Below are positions 8,532 through 17,967 of a DNA stretch of 64,000 bases, in pieces. This stretch comes from an uncultured Granulosicoccaceae bacterium. GTDB taxonomy: Bacteria > Pseudomonadota > Gammaproteobacteria > Granulosicoccales > Granulosicoccaceae. The stretch lies in assembly GCA_938041955.1 (NCBI GenBank), contig CALISD010000025.1, forward strand, positions 1-64,000, given 5' to 3'. Position 1 is the stretch's first letter. The number at the start of each line of letters is the position of its first letter. The notes beneath the pieces were generated by a model that was not told the DNA's origin, made no database searches, and was given only the letters and a program-made list of their open reading frames with translations. Position numbers and translations under genes: made by a program.

Positions 8532-10030
8532 GATTCAGCCCCCATTCTATCTTTGCTTTTTCTCGCTAGAATAACGGGCAAGATCAAGGTAACAAGCGTG
8601 AACGCCAAAATAGCTTGAGATATCGGGCGGCCGAAAAACATACCGAACAAATTGTGTGTGGCAGCCCCTATAGTCCACCCCTGCACAAAGCCCTGCTCGG
8701 CTATCGGACCAAGAATAAGCCCTAACACGATAGGAGAAGCAGCAAAACCAAATCGTGCAACCACCCACCCAAATACACCAAGACAAAGCATGATGATCAC
8801 ATCCGATACACTATTGCGAATAGAGAAAGTACCAATGATGGTCATAAAACCTACCGTGGGCACCAATACCGCCTTGGGTATTGTCACAATAGACTTATAG
8901 GCATAACGCCCTATTAACAAACCTATAGGTAACATTAAAATTGTGGCGATTAATAAACCATAAATGAAGGTATACACAATCGATCCACTCTGGGTAAACA
9001 TGGCAGGACCAGTTCGCACTCCCTGAACCAGTAGTGCACCCAATACAATCGCATCAGGTGGAGTACCCGGAATACCAAGCACCAAGGTAGGAATAAAGCC
9101 ACCACCCACTGTAGCGCTGTTGGCAGATTCAGTAGCCATAATTCCATCGGGCTCACCTTCGCCAAACTTCTGATGCGGTTTTGCTGTTCTCTTAGCTTCA
9201 GAGTATGCGACCAAACCTGCAACTGAGCCTCCCGCACCCGGGAGTATCCCCACCAATGTGCCAATCACAGAGGAACGGATGAGGTTAAATTTAGATTGTA
9301 AGGCGAGACGAAAAGCATCCCCTATCCGAACGGATTTGACGTTCTCTTCAACTTTTAAGTGCCGATCAGGAACCGCGACAAGGTCAATTAACACAGGGAT
9401 GCAATACAAACCGATCAATGCCCCGACAACGCCGAACCCGCCAATTAGTGTTTGGCTGCCAAACGTCAATCGAATATCTGCCGAGATTTCAGCAACGCCC
9501 ACAGTCGACAAAATCATGCCGAACGCGCCACCTGCAAGACCCTTCATCAAATTGCCATTCGACAGAGAGGCAATTAGCGACAAACCAAAAACGGACAACC
9601 AAAAATATTCCACTGGCCCAAAAGCAAGCGCAACCTTTGATAGCGGCGGCGCTAAAAACAGTAAAGCCAATGCCCCCACCATGCCGCCGAAAACAGATGC
9701 AAAACATGCCAGGGCGACGGCAAGGTCACCATCACCACGTTTGGCCATGGGGTAACCGTCAAAGGTTGTGGCAATTGCAGACGGTGTGCCAGGAGTATTT
9801 AGCAAGATGGCAGCGTACGCACCGCCGTAAATAGCACCCGTATAGATAGCGCCTAACAAGATAAGCGCTGATGCGGGGTCCATGCTGAAGGTCACAGGGA
9901 CTAAAACCGCCAAGGCCATGGTAGCGGTTAACCCGGGGATAGACCCTACAACAGTACCGGCGATAACGCCGAACAACGCCAAAGCAATATTGAATGGCGT
10001 TAGAGCGGCCACAAACTGACTTAGATCCAA
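8528..10030 (-). CDS. tctA: Tripartite tricarboxylate transporter, large permease TctA
   Basis: Encodes 500 residues, the normal TctA length, with about twelve hydrophobic segments. The signature GTVVGSIPGLTATMALAVL lies near residues 24-42 and the related IGTLVGILPGAGGSVAG near 258-274, the two conserved glycine/proline loops of the family. It is the main channel subunit for carboxylate import across the inner membrane. The start is TTG at 10030, preceded by AAAGGAG five bases away; no ATG fits better. It is 31 bases downstream of tctC and overlaps tctB, so the three form an operon. The substrate (citrate, tricarballylate, other dicarboxylate or aromatic acid) cannot be told from sequence. 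Confidence 0.93.
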   Translation of the reverse strand: MDLSQFVAALTPFNIALALFGVIAGTVVGSIPGLTATMALAVLVPVTFSMDPASALILLGAIYTGAIYGGAYAAILLNTPGTPSAIATTFDGYPMAKRGDGDLAVALACFASVFGGMVGALALLFLAPPLSKVALAFGPVEYFWLSVFGLSLIASLSNGNLMKGLAGGAFGMILSTVGVAEISADIRLTFGSQTLIGGFGVVGALIGLYCIPVLIDLVAVPDRHLKVEENVKSVRIGDAFRLALQSKFNLIRSSVIGTLVGILPGAGGSVAGLVAYSEAKRTAKPHQKFGEGEPDGIMATESANSATVGGGFIPTLVLGIPGTPPDAIVLGALLVQGVRTGPAMFTQSGSIVYTFIYGLLIATILMLPIGLLIGRYAYKSIVTIPKAVLVPTVGFMTIIGTFSIRNSVSDVIIMLCLGVFGWVVARFGFAASPIVLGLILGPIAEQGFVQGWTIGAATHNLFGMFFGRPISQAILAFTLVTLILPVILARKSKDRMGAES

Positions 10031-10061
10031 GACAGCTCCTTTCAGCGTTACCGGGTAGTAC

Positions 10062-11015
10062 TTACTTAATCAAGCCAGCTTCACGTGCGTCGTTTAAATA
10101 TTCTTCTACACGTTCAGCCATGAATGCATCCATGTCTTCAGCACTAACATCTAGCATAGCGAAGCCACCATCAAGCATCTGCTTACGGAAATCAGCATCG
10201 TTGTTTATTTCACCGATCATGTCAGACCACATTTTGGTGGTTTCGGCACTCGCTGTATTAGGAAGCGCTATGCCACGATAAGCACCACCTGACATGTCAT
10301 AGCCGAGCTCTTTAAACGTTGGAACATCAGGGAACAAAGGGTGACGCTCGTCCATGGCTACAGCAAGCATACGAACCGCATCACCTTGCTTGGCACCCAC
10401 GGTGGTATAACCCCATTCGGCCTTGGTCTGCTTACCCAATAATGCAGTCACTGCTGCACCGGTGCCTTTAAAAGGGACATAGGTAGTCAAGGTGCCAGCC
10501 ATTTTATCAAACTTGATTTGAGCCAGATGGTTAGCACTGGCCTTGCCAGACCCTGACATTGTCACTTCACCCGGATTAGCTTTAGCATCTGCGACTAAAT
10601 CAGCTAGTGTTTTATACGGACTGTCAGCAGTTACCACTATGGCGTCTGGTGTGTAGTGAAACATATAAAAGGTGTTTAGATCTGCAGTCGTAAAGCCAAC
10701 ATCTTTTTGCGCAGGCTTAATAATGATATGCGGAAGATTGACCCCCATAATTGTGTGACCATCGCCATTCAGGCCATTTAATGATGCCCAGCCTACCGCA
10801 CCGCCACCACCCGGCTGGTAGGAAATAACCAGATCTTTACCAAACTTTTCTTTAAAGAAAGGCTGTTGAAATCGGGCTGAGATGTCAGACTCGCCACCGG
10901 GGCCAAACGGAATGACATAGCTCACCGGGCCTTTTAGTTCTGCTGCAGATGCAATACCTACATTTGCAAAAATTGCTATAGCAGCCGCGCACTGCAGAAA
11001 GTGTCTCTTCAACAT
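10062..11015 (-). CDS. tctC: Tripartite tricarboxylate transporter substrate-binding protein TctC
   Basis: Encodes 317 residues with a signal peptide (FLQCAAAIAIFANVGIASAAE), so the product is periplasmic. It fits the TctC/Bug family: VSYVIPFGPGGESDISAR near the mature N-terminus is the family's ligand-contacting first loop, and YQPGGGGAVGW and VTMSGSGKASANHLAQIKF are further conserved loops. It captures a small carboxylate for the TctAB permease. The start has a good GAGGAA ribosome-binding site. It is first in the operon, as expected for a component needed in excess. The usual acidic residue of the second loop is not obvious, so the ligand remains open. Confidence 0.92.
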   Translation of the reverse strand: MLKRHFLQCAAAIAIFANVGIASAAELKGPVSYVIPFGPGGESDISARFQQPFFKEKFGKDLVISYQPGGGGAVGWASLNGLNGDGHTIMGVNLPHIIIKPAQKDVGFTTADLNTFYMFHYTPDAIVVTADSPYKTLADLVADAKANPGEVTMSGSGKASANHLAQIKFDKMAGTLTTYVPFKGTGAAVTALLGKQTKAEWGYTTVGAKQGDAVRMLAVAMDERHPLFPDVPTFKELGYDMSGGAYRGIALPNTASAETTKMWSDMIGEINNDADFRKQMLDGGFAMLDVSAEDMDAFMAERVEEYLNDAREAGLIK

Positions 11016-11685
11016 ATTAATTCCTCGTATCCATTAACGTAAAAGCGCGATAGGCGTTCCAGCAACTGCACTGCCTACTGCGCTTTATTTTTATTTGGGT
11101 GCAACGACAGCACTATGCCCTAATTTGACCATATACGTAAAGCCCGACAATAGCCATGCGCCGGTATCAGAGAATGTTGAATTCGCACAAAAACCAGTAG
11201 GACTCAATAGCAGGACTCAATAAACGATTCTTCCAGCCAATTCGCACCGCTGTCACTGCGCAATAGATTGCTGGCTAACTGCCCCGCCGGCTTGCTCGTG
11301 ACTTTCGTGATATTCGGGCCAGCGCCGCCCGGACTACGTTGAAATCAATTCAATCGAGCAAACACAACAGCCGCTGTCCAATTTCGCATGCTTTTTCACA
11401 TGACGGTATGTTGGTCTTCTATTGCATATGTGCGGCTTTAACGTGAAGAAATTGGAACCGCGCGTCAGCCGCATAAAATGATTCCACGAACGGTCACACG
11501 AATATCGGAACGTTCATAACACTATTCTGGATTTTCGCCGGAATCCCGCTAATTCAGTTGTCACTGAGCAACTTTCTACCTGTTGCCATGTTTCGGTTGG
11601 CTAAGGAAGTCTGACATGGTACACGCATCAACAGATAACCCGACACATAACGACCGTTTTGATGGTAATTACAAACCCAGTAGCG
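11016..11685. other. Spacer upstream of the tct operon
   Basis: No gene seen in 670 bases. It should carry the tct promoter. A short direct repeat of AGCAGGACTCAAT occurs near 11200-11225. CAGATAACCCGACACATAACG near 11631-11651 matches a segment of the family B repeats at 4653 and looks like a fragment of that family. Confidence 0.5.
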
Positions 11686-13059
11686 CTAACTAAGCAAAGA
11701 CCAGAAAGAACGTTTCCTGCCATGACACTCCTGCAAAGCAAGGTAGAAGTCCGCCTGACTGACCAACGATTGATAATCATCAAGGTGCTGATCTAACCGC
11801 TCCAATGCTTTGTAGTATTTTGCTGCGTGGCGATAAGCTTTGGTGCGACCAGCTTGCAGGATCTCGAGCATTAACTCACGATAGAGCAATACCGCTGCAA
11901 GGTGTTCGCTACCCTCTTCAAATAGTACCGCCCACTCTGCCAATGCGTGATAGGTGACTTGCTTAATCAGTTCCGGGTGCTGCAATACATAAGCGCCCGC
12001 TGCATCCAATGCTTCCAGTTTAATCAGTGTATCTACAGCAACAATGATATCTTCAGATGCACTGGCCCGACTTTGCGCCTGGGCCTGTAGTGCCTCTTTT
12101 TCTGCTTCCGGCACCACCTCGAGCAACGCTTGCAGACGTTGAAAGCCTGGCTCGTTATGATACGCATCACGTCTGAGTTTCAGCAGATCATCAGTACGGC
12201 CTGACATAGAGTAAGCAATATCTGTTAGTTTTTGTTGTCGGTCTTTAAATCTGAGGTGCCACTCGCCCGCTAACCACTTCAACGCCGACTCCGCGTCATC
12301 CCGGCTAAGGCAAAATTTCGCAATGTCTTCCTTTATTAAGTCACCAGGCTCTGGTGTGTTGATGAGATACGAGCGCTCGTACATCGCAACGTCTCCCAGT
12401 GCGACAGCCACCCCTCTCAAACCCGACTTTGCATTCGCTAAAACAGAACTATAACCATCACTTTTATTTTTGCCCAGGCGTTTAACTTCTTTTTCAAAGT
12501 GCATCGCTAAGTCATGTAATTTCGACTCACCCAGCAGTGGTAAACTACCAGCGATCAGAAAGTCCCAGACAGCGTAGCTATTATCACTGTATCGCTTTCG
12601 TACTTCGTCCGCCCAGTCAAGCTTACAAGGTTGACTGCCGGCTTGCCACGCAGCAGCAGCTTGCAACCACAATTGCATTGCATCGCGATAGGCGTCGCCC
12701 ACGCAGCCCCCGGAGTCATCGCAACGGTCATACACCTTCCCGTGGGAAGTCATGAACAAGTCAGCTAACTCAAAAGCAACCCTTGGGTCTTCCGGCAGCA
12801 GCATTTCGATTTGCTCTATCAATTGATCCAGCGTGGCGCTGAAGGAGAAACTCTCATGATACGAGATAAAGCGGCTGCCGCGTTTGAGGGACTGCACCCT
12901 CTTTTTCAGATGCTTTGCCAGGGCCTGTGTATCGCTGGCCAACACCGCCACTTCTATAAGGTTATCTACTTCCTTGTCCGTACCATATAGTGACTCCACA
13001 AGTGCGCGTAACTCAGGTTGTTTGAGCTGCGCTAACAGTTCCTTTAAATCGGCTTTCAC
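11686..13059 (-). CDS. DUF6880-like helical repeat protein
   Basis: Encodes 457 residues, with no signal peptide or membrane segment. The sequence is almost entirely helical with many alanine and leucine positions spaced like TPR/HEAT-type hairpins, for example ALAEWAVLFEEGSEHLAAVLLYRELMLE. The opening (LKELLAQLKQPELRALV) and the segment LYRELMLEILQAGRTKAYRHAAKYYKALERL resemble DUF6880 proteins, which often accompany SWIM zinc-finger proteins. No SWIM partner is nearby. Cysteines in CDDSGGCVGDAYRDAM, around residue 115, may be structural. The function is unknown and the family placement is from memory of its pattern only. Confidence 0.6.
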   Translation of the reverse strand: MKADLKELLAQLKQPELRALVESLYGTDKEVDNLIEVAVLASDTQALAKHLKKRVQSLKRGSRFISYHESFSFSATLDQLIEQIEMLLPEDPRVAFELADLFMTSHGKVYDRCDDSGGCVGDAYRDAMQLWLQAAAAWQAGSQPCKLDWADEVRKRYSDNSYAVWDFLIAGSLPLLGESKLHDLAMHFEKEVKRLGKNKSDGYSSVLANAKSGLRGVAVALGDVAMYERSYLINTPEPGDLIKEDIAKFCLSRDDAESALKWLAGEWHLRFKDRQQKLTDIAYSMSGRTDDLLKLRRDAYHNEPGFQRLQALLEVVPEAEKEALQAQAQSRASASEDIIVAVDTLIKLEALDAAGAYVLQHPELIKQVTYHALAEWAVLFEEGSEHLAAVLLYRELMLEILQAGRTKAYRHAAKYYKALERLDQHLDDYQSLVSQADFYLALQECHGRKRSFWSLLS

Positions 13060-13624
13060 AGGACTCTCCCGCGGTGGCGTAATGTAGAAGTATTATTGAC
13101 TTTTTACCACATCGTGACCATTGCTCCCGGGATCCCTGGCCTCTTGTGATTACCCTGCCAACAAATACCAATTGTACGGGCTTCATACGTAGCAGGCGTG
13201 ACGACGCACGAGGGCTGGCAGTTGGTCCTGTCATTCAGCACCACTTGCTACCTGCCTGACGCTGAATTCTCAATCCGTCCAGCACACGGCGTCATAAGAG
13301 AAAAGAAACATTACTCGCATCCCGCGATTCTTTCCGTCGCCCAATCTATTATCGACATTGCCGCTACCGATACCGGTAACATCTGCCAGGTAATTTAGGC
13401 CCTGCCACCGTCACACTGGTATCAGTGTGTTACAGATTCCGAATAACCCGTAAACCTTCCGACACCTGCGATTCGAAGCAACACTTCCAGACAATATAAT
13501 ATTGGCCGGCAACTGACACCTGCATGATAAATGTGACCAACGTCGCATTCTTACACCGCCTTGCAAAGCACACTATCGACCTTTCACAAATTTGTAGCAG
13601 CCGCATTTGAATCTCAGGGTCAGC
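13060..13624. other. Divergent spacer
   Basis: Lies between divergently transcribed genes and should hold both promoters. A small perfect hairpin (CACACTG-GTAT-CAGTGTG, 13412-13429) is the only structure noted. Open frames here are short and unconvincing. Confidence 0.45.
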
Positions 13625-14461
13625 ATGAAAACGTTTACTAAGATCACCACGCTCACATTCTCCGTTCTGGCTTTATCCACCACGACGTTCGCCGCCAGCC
13701 AGATCCCGGGGGCCGGCGGGGTTGTTATTGACCTCACTACCATCGATTTATCGCCTGTCGCATCCAGTACCGCGACGGGTGTTGTCGTTCCAATTCCAGA
13801 TACGTTTGCAGACAAGGCAGAAACCAGTAACGCCAAAGTGCAGGGTCTGCCGGTAAGGCTTGTAGAAGCAGCGGCAGAAGAACCCACCGGTGACGCTGCA
13901 TTCAAGGCCATTGTGAAAGCCATGACACCAAGGAAGCCGGTGCATCCATTGAACGGTAAGCGTCTCAGCTTGTATCTGAGTGAGAAGGTCGCAGTCGCAA
14001 AATACGAAACAGACGCAAAACGTTTTAAGGTTGAAAACGGGCGAGTGCATGTTTCTACACTGTACAGCGAGAAGCGTGACTCTGTACTACACACCGGCCT
14101 TGCGGTTGATTCATCGCTGGTAGAATCGTTTCGGTTGTCCTTTGGCACCCGTGCTTACATCGCACAACTAAGTACTGAAAATACAGATGCTTTTGCAGCG
14201 GCCTTCGGTATAGAGGCAGCCTATAACCTGCCATTTAAAACATTACCACTTGAGTTCGCAGCCAGTGTCTATTATGCACCGGACATCCTGACCTTCGGTA
14301 CAAGCGATCGCGCTATTGATGCGCAAATCGATTTTGCCTTCCCGTTGCGAGAGCGATCCTCATTATTTGCCGGAGCACGCTTTCTGCAGGTAGATACACG
14401 CCCCGAAGATAGCGAAATCGACAATCGCGTACATATGGGTGTTCGCTGGGACTTTTTATAA
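13625..14461 (+). CDS. YfaZ-like outer-membrane protein
   Basis: The ATG at 13625 (MKTFTKITTL) with an AGGGT ribosome-binding site gives 278 residues; an upstream in-frame start at 13607 would spoil the signal peptide. The signal peptide ends near TTTFAAS. After a disordered linker (about residues 25-105) the C-terminal ~175 residues are alternating beta strands: KRLSLYLSEKVAVAKYE, LHTGLAVDSSLVESFRLSFG, LEFAASVYYAPDILTFG, and the terminal VHMGVRWDFL ending in aromatic-x-Leu. This agrees with the YfaZ family of small outer-membrane beta barrels, whose physiological role is unclear. It is monocistronic; a hairpin (14510-14531) follows the stop. Confidence 0.78.
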   Translation: MKTFTKITTLTFSVLALSTTTFAASQIPGAGGVVIDLTTIDLSPVASSTATGVVVPIPDTFADKAETSNAKVQGLPVRLVEAAAEEPTGDAAFKAIVKAMTPRKPVHPLNGKRLSLYLSEKVAVAKYETDAKRFKVENGRVHVSTLYSEKRDSVLHTGLAVDSSLVESFRLSFGTRAYIAQLSTENTDAFAAAFGIEAAYNLPFKTLPLEFAASVYYAPDILTFGTSDRAIDAQIDFAFPLRERSSLFAGARFLQVDTRPEDSEIDNRVHMGVRWDFL

Positions 14462-14509
14462 CCGCCTAACTTCATGGCCGCACTTATCCCGGCAAACCAA
14501 TCACTTACT

Positions 14510-14531
14510 GCAGTGGGCATTAGCCCACTGC
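14510..14531 (+). terminator. Hairpin downstream of the YfaZ-like gene
   Basis: A perfect 9-base stem GCAGTGGGC with an ATTA loop, 48 bases after the stop codon. There is no uridine run behind it, so it may stabilise the mRNA end or act weakly as a terminator. Confidence 0.4.
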
Positions 14532-14649
14532 GTGTCCATCAACAGCCTTTACAAAATTTTTTAGTGAAGGGATCAGTTGTACTGATACCTTTCGTGGTTC
14601 CCCACGTGGGTAGCTGCAGCAGTTTTCAGTGTTTACAATTTGCGATTAT

Positions 14650-16275
14650 CTACTCATCTTCGACTGAATGGTATTCAGCGCATATATCACTACCACGCAT
14701 AGATAGCAGTACATTCCCTCGCCAATTGTGATCATCCTGTTCAGGAAAGTCTTTTCTGAAGTGCGCACCTCGGGATTCACAGCGCATTAACGCAGCACTG
14801 GTAATCAATCGTGCTGTATCGAGTAGTGAGCGTAAGTCAAAGCACGCTTCATGTTGTGTCATATTGATTCGACTTGCAGATTGTCTACGGCTATGAATGC
14901 CCTCGAGAGTGGCTATACCCTTCTCCAGTACTTTTCCTTCTCGCTCTACCCCTGCGGCCCTACCCATCAAATTTACTACCATACTTTTTGATGCTTCAAT
15001 CTCATCGCCATTAAAATAAGGCACATCAGGAAGGCACCGTGGAGGCAAACTGACACCACTTGCCTGCCTGTCAGCTGCGCACTTTCCGGCAAGCCAACCG
15101 GTCACAATGGCTTCCGCCAGACTGTTCGATGACAGTCTGTTAGCGCCGTGCGTACCACCGATTACTTCACCGGCTGCGAACAAACCAGGTATTGCCTCAA
15201 GATGACGATCTACGTTGACGCCACCAAGACAGGTATGTGCAGAAGGCGCGGTTTCGAGGTACTGATCTGCGGGATCAATGCCTGCCTCTTTACAGAACTC
15301 GTAAAAGCCTACCCGGTGACTATTTAACTCCTCTGTCGGCACTTGAGTTAAATCCAGATAGACTCCCCCGGACGGTGAGCCGCGCCCCTGGTTTACTTCA
15401 CTAACTATTGCCCGCGCTAATGTCGCGCGATCTGCACGCTCAACGACATCGGGAGCGTAATTTTGCATGAATCGTTGGTTGTTTTTGTTGAGTAATCTAA
15501 CCTGCGGTAGTGTTAACAAGGTGCCTACTATCGTTTGTCCTTTTATGCTTTCTGGAGCGGCAAAGGCTGTCGGGGTAAATTGAATGAATTCCATATCGCG
15601 AAGTTGACAACCGGCATTGAGTGCGAGGCTGTAGCTATCACCTACAACATCGGGAGCGTTAGATGTGACAGGGAACAACTGACCGCAACCACCAGAAGCT
15701 AAAATGACCGATTTAGCTAAACCTGCAACAATTTCAACCACCGGGTGCTTCGAACTTAAGTTTACAATAAAGGCTCCGCAGAGCTCACCTCCATCACTGC
15801 GAATCAATTCAATCGCACGGTGGTTATCAAGAATTACAACGCCTGAGTTTTCGAGCTCCTGACGGAGCATGATCAGCAGATGCGGCATACCCGGTAAATA
15901 CTGTACTGAACGCGGGTGACTATGCGCCGGGACCTGACGCCCGACCAATCCATATTCATTTCCTTCAAACCCCTGCACCTCTGTAGCCAGCTGCTCGAGA
16001 CAATGCCCGGCATTCCCGCTAAGCAGACCCGCAAGAGATGGATCATTGATACCACGTCCCCCGTGCATGAGATCATCAAGATGCGCCCGCTTAGAATCAG
16101 GGGCCCGGATTGCAGCTGAAAAACCACCCGACGCTCTTGACGAGTTTCCGCTTCCAGCAACTTCTGCTTTGCAAATCAACAGCACCTTAGCACCAGATTC
16201 ACGCGCTGCACGTGCTGCACGAAGCGCTGCCAAGCCACCACCGATTACCAACACATCAGTTTTTAGAATTTCCAT
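14650..16275 (-). CDS. FAD-dependent oxidoreductase, fumarate reductase/L-aspartate oxidase type
   Basis: Encodes 541 residues. The dinucleotide fold VLVIGGGLAALRAARAA opens the protein, GNSSRASGGFSAAI is the second FAD contact, and LFAAGEVIGGTHGANRLSSNSLAEA is the hallmark C-terminal FAD motif of the succinate dehydrogenase/fumarate reductase/NadB flavoprotein superfamily. The catalytic-type segment TAPSAHTCLGGVNVD is present. The histidine used for covalent FAD in SdhA is not found at GNSSRAS, suggesting non-covalent flavin. The C-terminal helical domain is retained. No iron-sulfur or membrane subunit, nor nadA/nadC, is adjacent, so the substrate is undetermined and NadB is only one possibility. 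It looks cytosolic. Confidence 0.85.
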   Translation of the reverse strand: MEILKTDVLVIGGGLAALRAARAARESGAKVLLICKAEVAGSGNSSRASGGFSAAIRAPDSKRAHLDDLMHGGRGINDPSLAGLLSGNAGHCLEQLATEVQGFEGNEYGLVGRQVPAHSHPRSVQYLPGMPHLLIMLRQELENSGVVILDNHRAIELIRSDGGELCGAFIVNLSSKHPVVEIVAGLAKSVILASGGCGQLFPVTSNAPDVVGDSYSLALNAGCQLRDMEFIQFTPTAFAAPESIKGQTIVGTLLTLPQVRLLNKNNQRFMQNYAPDVVERADRATLARAIVSEVNQGRGSPSGGVYLDLTQVPTEELNSHRVGFYEFCKEAGIDPADQYLETAPSAHTCLGGVNVDRHLEAIPGLFAAGEVIGGTHGANRLSSNSLAEAIVTGWLAGKCAADRQASGVSLPPRCLPDVPYFNGDEIEASKSMVVNLMGRAAGVEREGKVLEKGIATLEGIHSRRQSASRINMTQHEACFDLRSLLDTARLITSAALMRCESRGAHFRKDFPEQDDHNWRGNVLLSMRGSDICAEYHSVEDE

Positions 16276-16661
16276 TTATAAGGAGAAGCAACCTGAACAA
16301 AGCACAGGGTACAATATAGCAGCACTAATACCTTGAAAGTGATAACGAGAACGGGACAATCGCTGGCAAACATCTTTTGCCAATACTTTTTCTTTTACTC
16401 CATTTCTCGCTATGTTAAGCCGTGTTCTCTGTTCGACCCCTAATTACTACATGCAACGGCAATTATCATTTTCCGAGGAGTCAATAATGTGGAATGTGAA
16501 CGACAGACTATCGTAGCCGACCCCTTAGAACCTGAGAATACAATAAGATGGTTGCTGTTGCTCTAGACTCGTTTATTCTTACGCACTGTTGCTGTCATTC
16601 TGCACAAACACGACGTGCTAAGTTCTCGTTTGCTTAACCGCTTTAACTGAAGGAACAAGTG
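16276..16661. other. Spacer, no gene recognised
   Basis: Lies between divergent genes and presumably contains both promoters. No repeat, hairpin or small gene was identified. AAGG at 16650-16653 is the ribosome-binding site of the next gene. Confidence 0.4.
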
Positions 16662-17111
16662 ATGAAACTCGCTCATGAAGTCATAGTGAATAAACCGCTG
16701 ACTGCCGTCTGGAACTACAGCAATAATCCTGACAACCTCAGTAAATGGCTCAACGATTTTCTGCGCTATGAGCAAATAAGCGGTGATGTCAAAGCCCCCA
16801 AAGTTGGCGATAAATCCAAACACACCTATCAACAGGGCAAAGGGGAATTCACTATGCATGAGACGATCATCGCGTACGACCCTCCCGGACATATTAAACT
16901 CTTTATGACTTCAAGCTACTTTGACATGGAAATCATTAATGAATTTGAAGCACTGGATTCGAACAGGACTCGATTGTTTGCGTCAGCCGATTTTGTACGT
17001 ATTGGCTTGATGATGAAAGTCATCTTTTTCTTCAGCTCAAAGAAAAAGATGCAGGTTGATCACGAAACACAGATCAATAAACTCAAAGCGCTGATCGAAG
17101 CTGAAGGCTGA
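16662..17111 (+). CDS. SRPBCC-family protein
   Basis: The ATG at 16662, eight bases after AAGG, gives 149 residues; a GTG immediately before it is the alternative. The pattern MKLAHEVIVNKPLTAVWNY, then SKWLNDFLRYEQI, then GDKSKHTYQQG and a C-terminal amphipathic helix (VDHETQINKLKALIEAEG) is that of the START/Bet v1-like helix-grip fold (polyketide_cyc2-type SRPBCC). Such proteins bind hydrophobic ligands in a central cavity. The ligand cannot be guessed. A Phe-rich stretch MKVIFFFSSKKKM near residue 125 is notable. It is cytosolic and possibly cotranscribed with the next gene 137 bases downstream. Confidence 0.8.
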   Translation: MKLAHEVIVNKPLTAVWNYSNNPDNLSKWLNDFLRYEQISGDVKAPKVGDKSKHTYQQGKGEFTMHETIIAYDPPGHIKLFMTSSYFDMEIINEFEALDSNRTRLFASADFVRIGLMMKVIFFFSSKKKMQVDHETQINKLKALIEAEG

Positions 17112-17248
17112 GTAGTCGACCATAAGTGACTGACCGCACTCATTTTAGGTACACCCAGTGGAAGGCTCGCGCCGAAGTACTTAAGTTTTGAAAGCTCCGG
17201 TCACTCTTACTATCTGAAGTACCAATCTATTCGAAGCGGAGCAGTTAG

Positions 17249-17884
17249 ATGCTGTTCATGATTCTCGCCGTGTTTTTCGGCTGGCTGATCTTTCGTGAAT
17301 TAATCAGTAGCACCCCAAAAGACAGCGTCAGCCTTGGCTACATGGGTGTGTGCCTGCTGCTTGCTGTACTTTCCATATGGAAGCCGGCGAGTATCTGGCT
17401 GTTAGAGCGGAAAATGACCGAAGTGGTTCATGTGCTCGCCGACAATAAACCCACTAAAGTGCGTTGCGAAGGCGTGGTGGAATCAATATTTGATCGCACA
17501 CCGATGACCTGGGCCGGATACACCTATTTTGATACCGGTGATGTCGTTTTTAAAGCTGGCTGGTGCAAACAGTTAAAACGCTACCTGAAAAATCCGGACA
17601 AAGCCGATCAACGGGTGCGCTACAGCGTGATGCTGTTAGTGCATGAGGCTATGCATGTACGTGGTGAACGCGATGAACAACTCACCGAATGCCAGGCAAT
17701 ACAAAGGTACTATCGCACAGCCAGAATGCTGGGGGTTCCCGAAGACACCGCTAAAAAGCATGGCCTTCTCTACTACACCACTTACTTTCCGCAACACCCT
17801 TATTATTCACCGAAGTGCGCCCCCGGCACCTCGATGGATGAAGAATTACCTGATTCGCTTTGGCAATTCCTGCATCAAGCGTAG
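17249..17884 (+). CDS. Membrane-anchored protein with an HExxH motif
   Basis: Encodes 211 residues. Two N-terminal hydrophobic segments (about 1-20 and 30-52) anchor the protein. The rest is soluble and contains HEAMH at residues 132-136 in a helix (VMLLVHEAMHVRGERDEQLTECQAIQRYY), with Glu147 eleven residues after the second histidine. HExxH plus a downstream Glu is the zinc-binding layout of gluzincin-type metallopeptidases. The order is helix, motif, acidic residues, then aromatic-rich tail (HGLLYYTTYFPQHPYY). No named family was recognised. A peptidase function is an inference from the motif alone. The upstream SRPBCC gene is in the same direction. Confidence 0.65.
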   Translation: MLFMILAVFFGWLIFRELISSTPKDSVSLGYMGVCLLLAVLSIWKPASIWLLERKMTEVVHVLADNKPTKVRCEGVVESIFDRTPMTWAGYTYFDTGDVVFKAGWCKQLKRYLKNPDKADQRVRYSVMLLVHEAMHVRGERDEQLTECQAIQRYYRTARMLGVPEDTAKKHGLLYYTTYFPQHPYYSPKCAPGTSMDEELPDSLWQFLHQA

Positions 17885-17967
17885 TTCATTTCAGTTACCT
17901 GTACGACACTGGTAATTAGTCTAATTAAATGGGTGCGACTGGCATCTAACACACCATCGGGATTGTT

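Noticed and set aside
9258-9755. Long antisense frame within tctA
   Set aside because: The opposite strand encodes a complete TctA with all family motifs; the frame is a compositional shadow.
14650-16275. Firm assignment as L-aspartate oxidase NadB
   Set aside because: The superfamily motifs fit, but no nadA or nadC is adjacent and family-specific residues cannot be confirmed without alignment.
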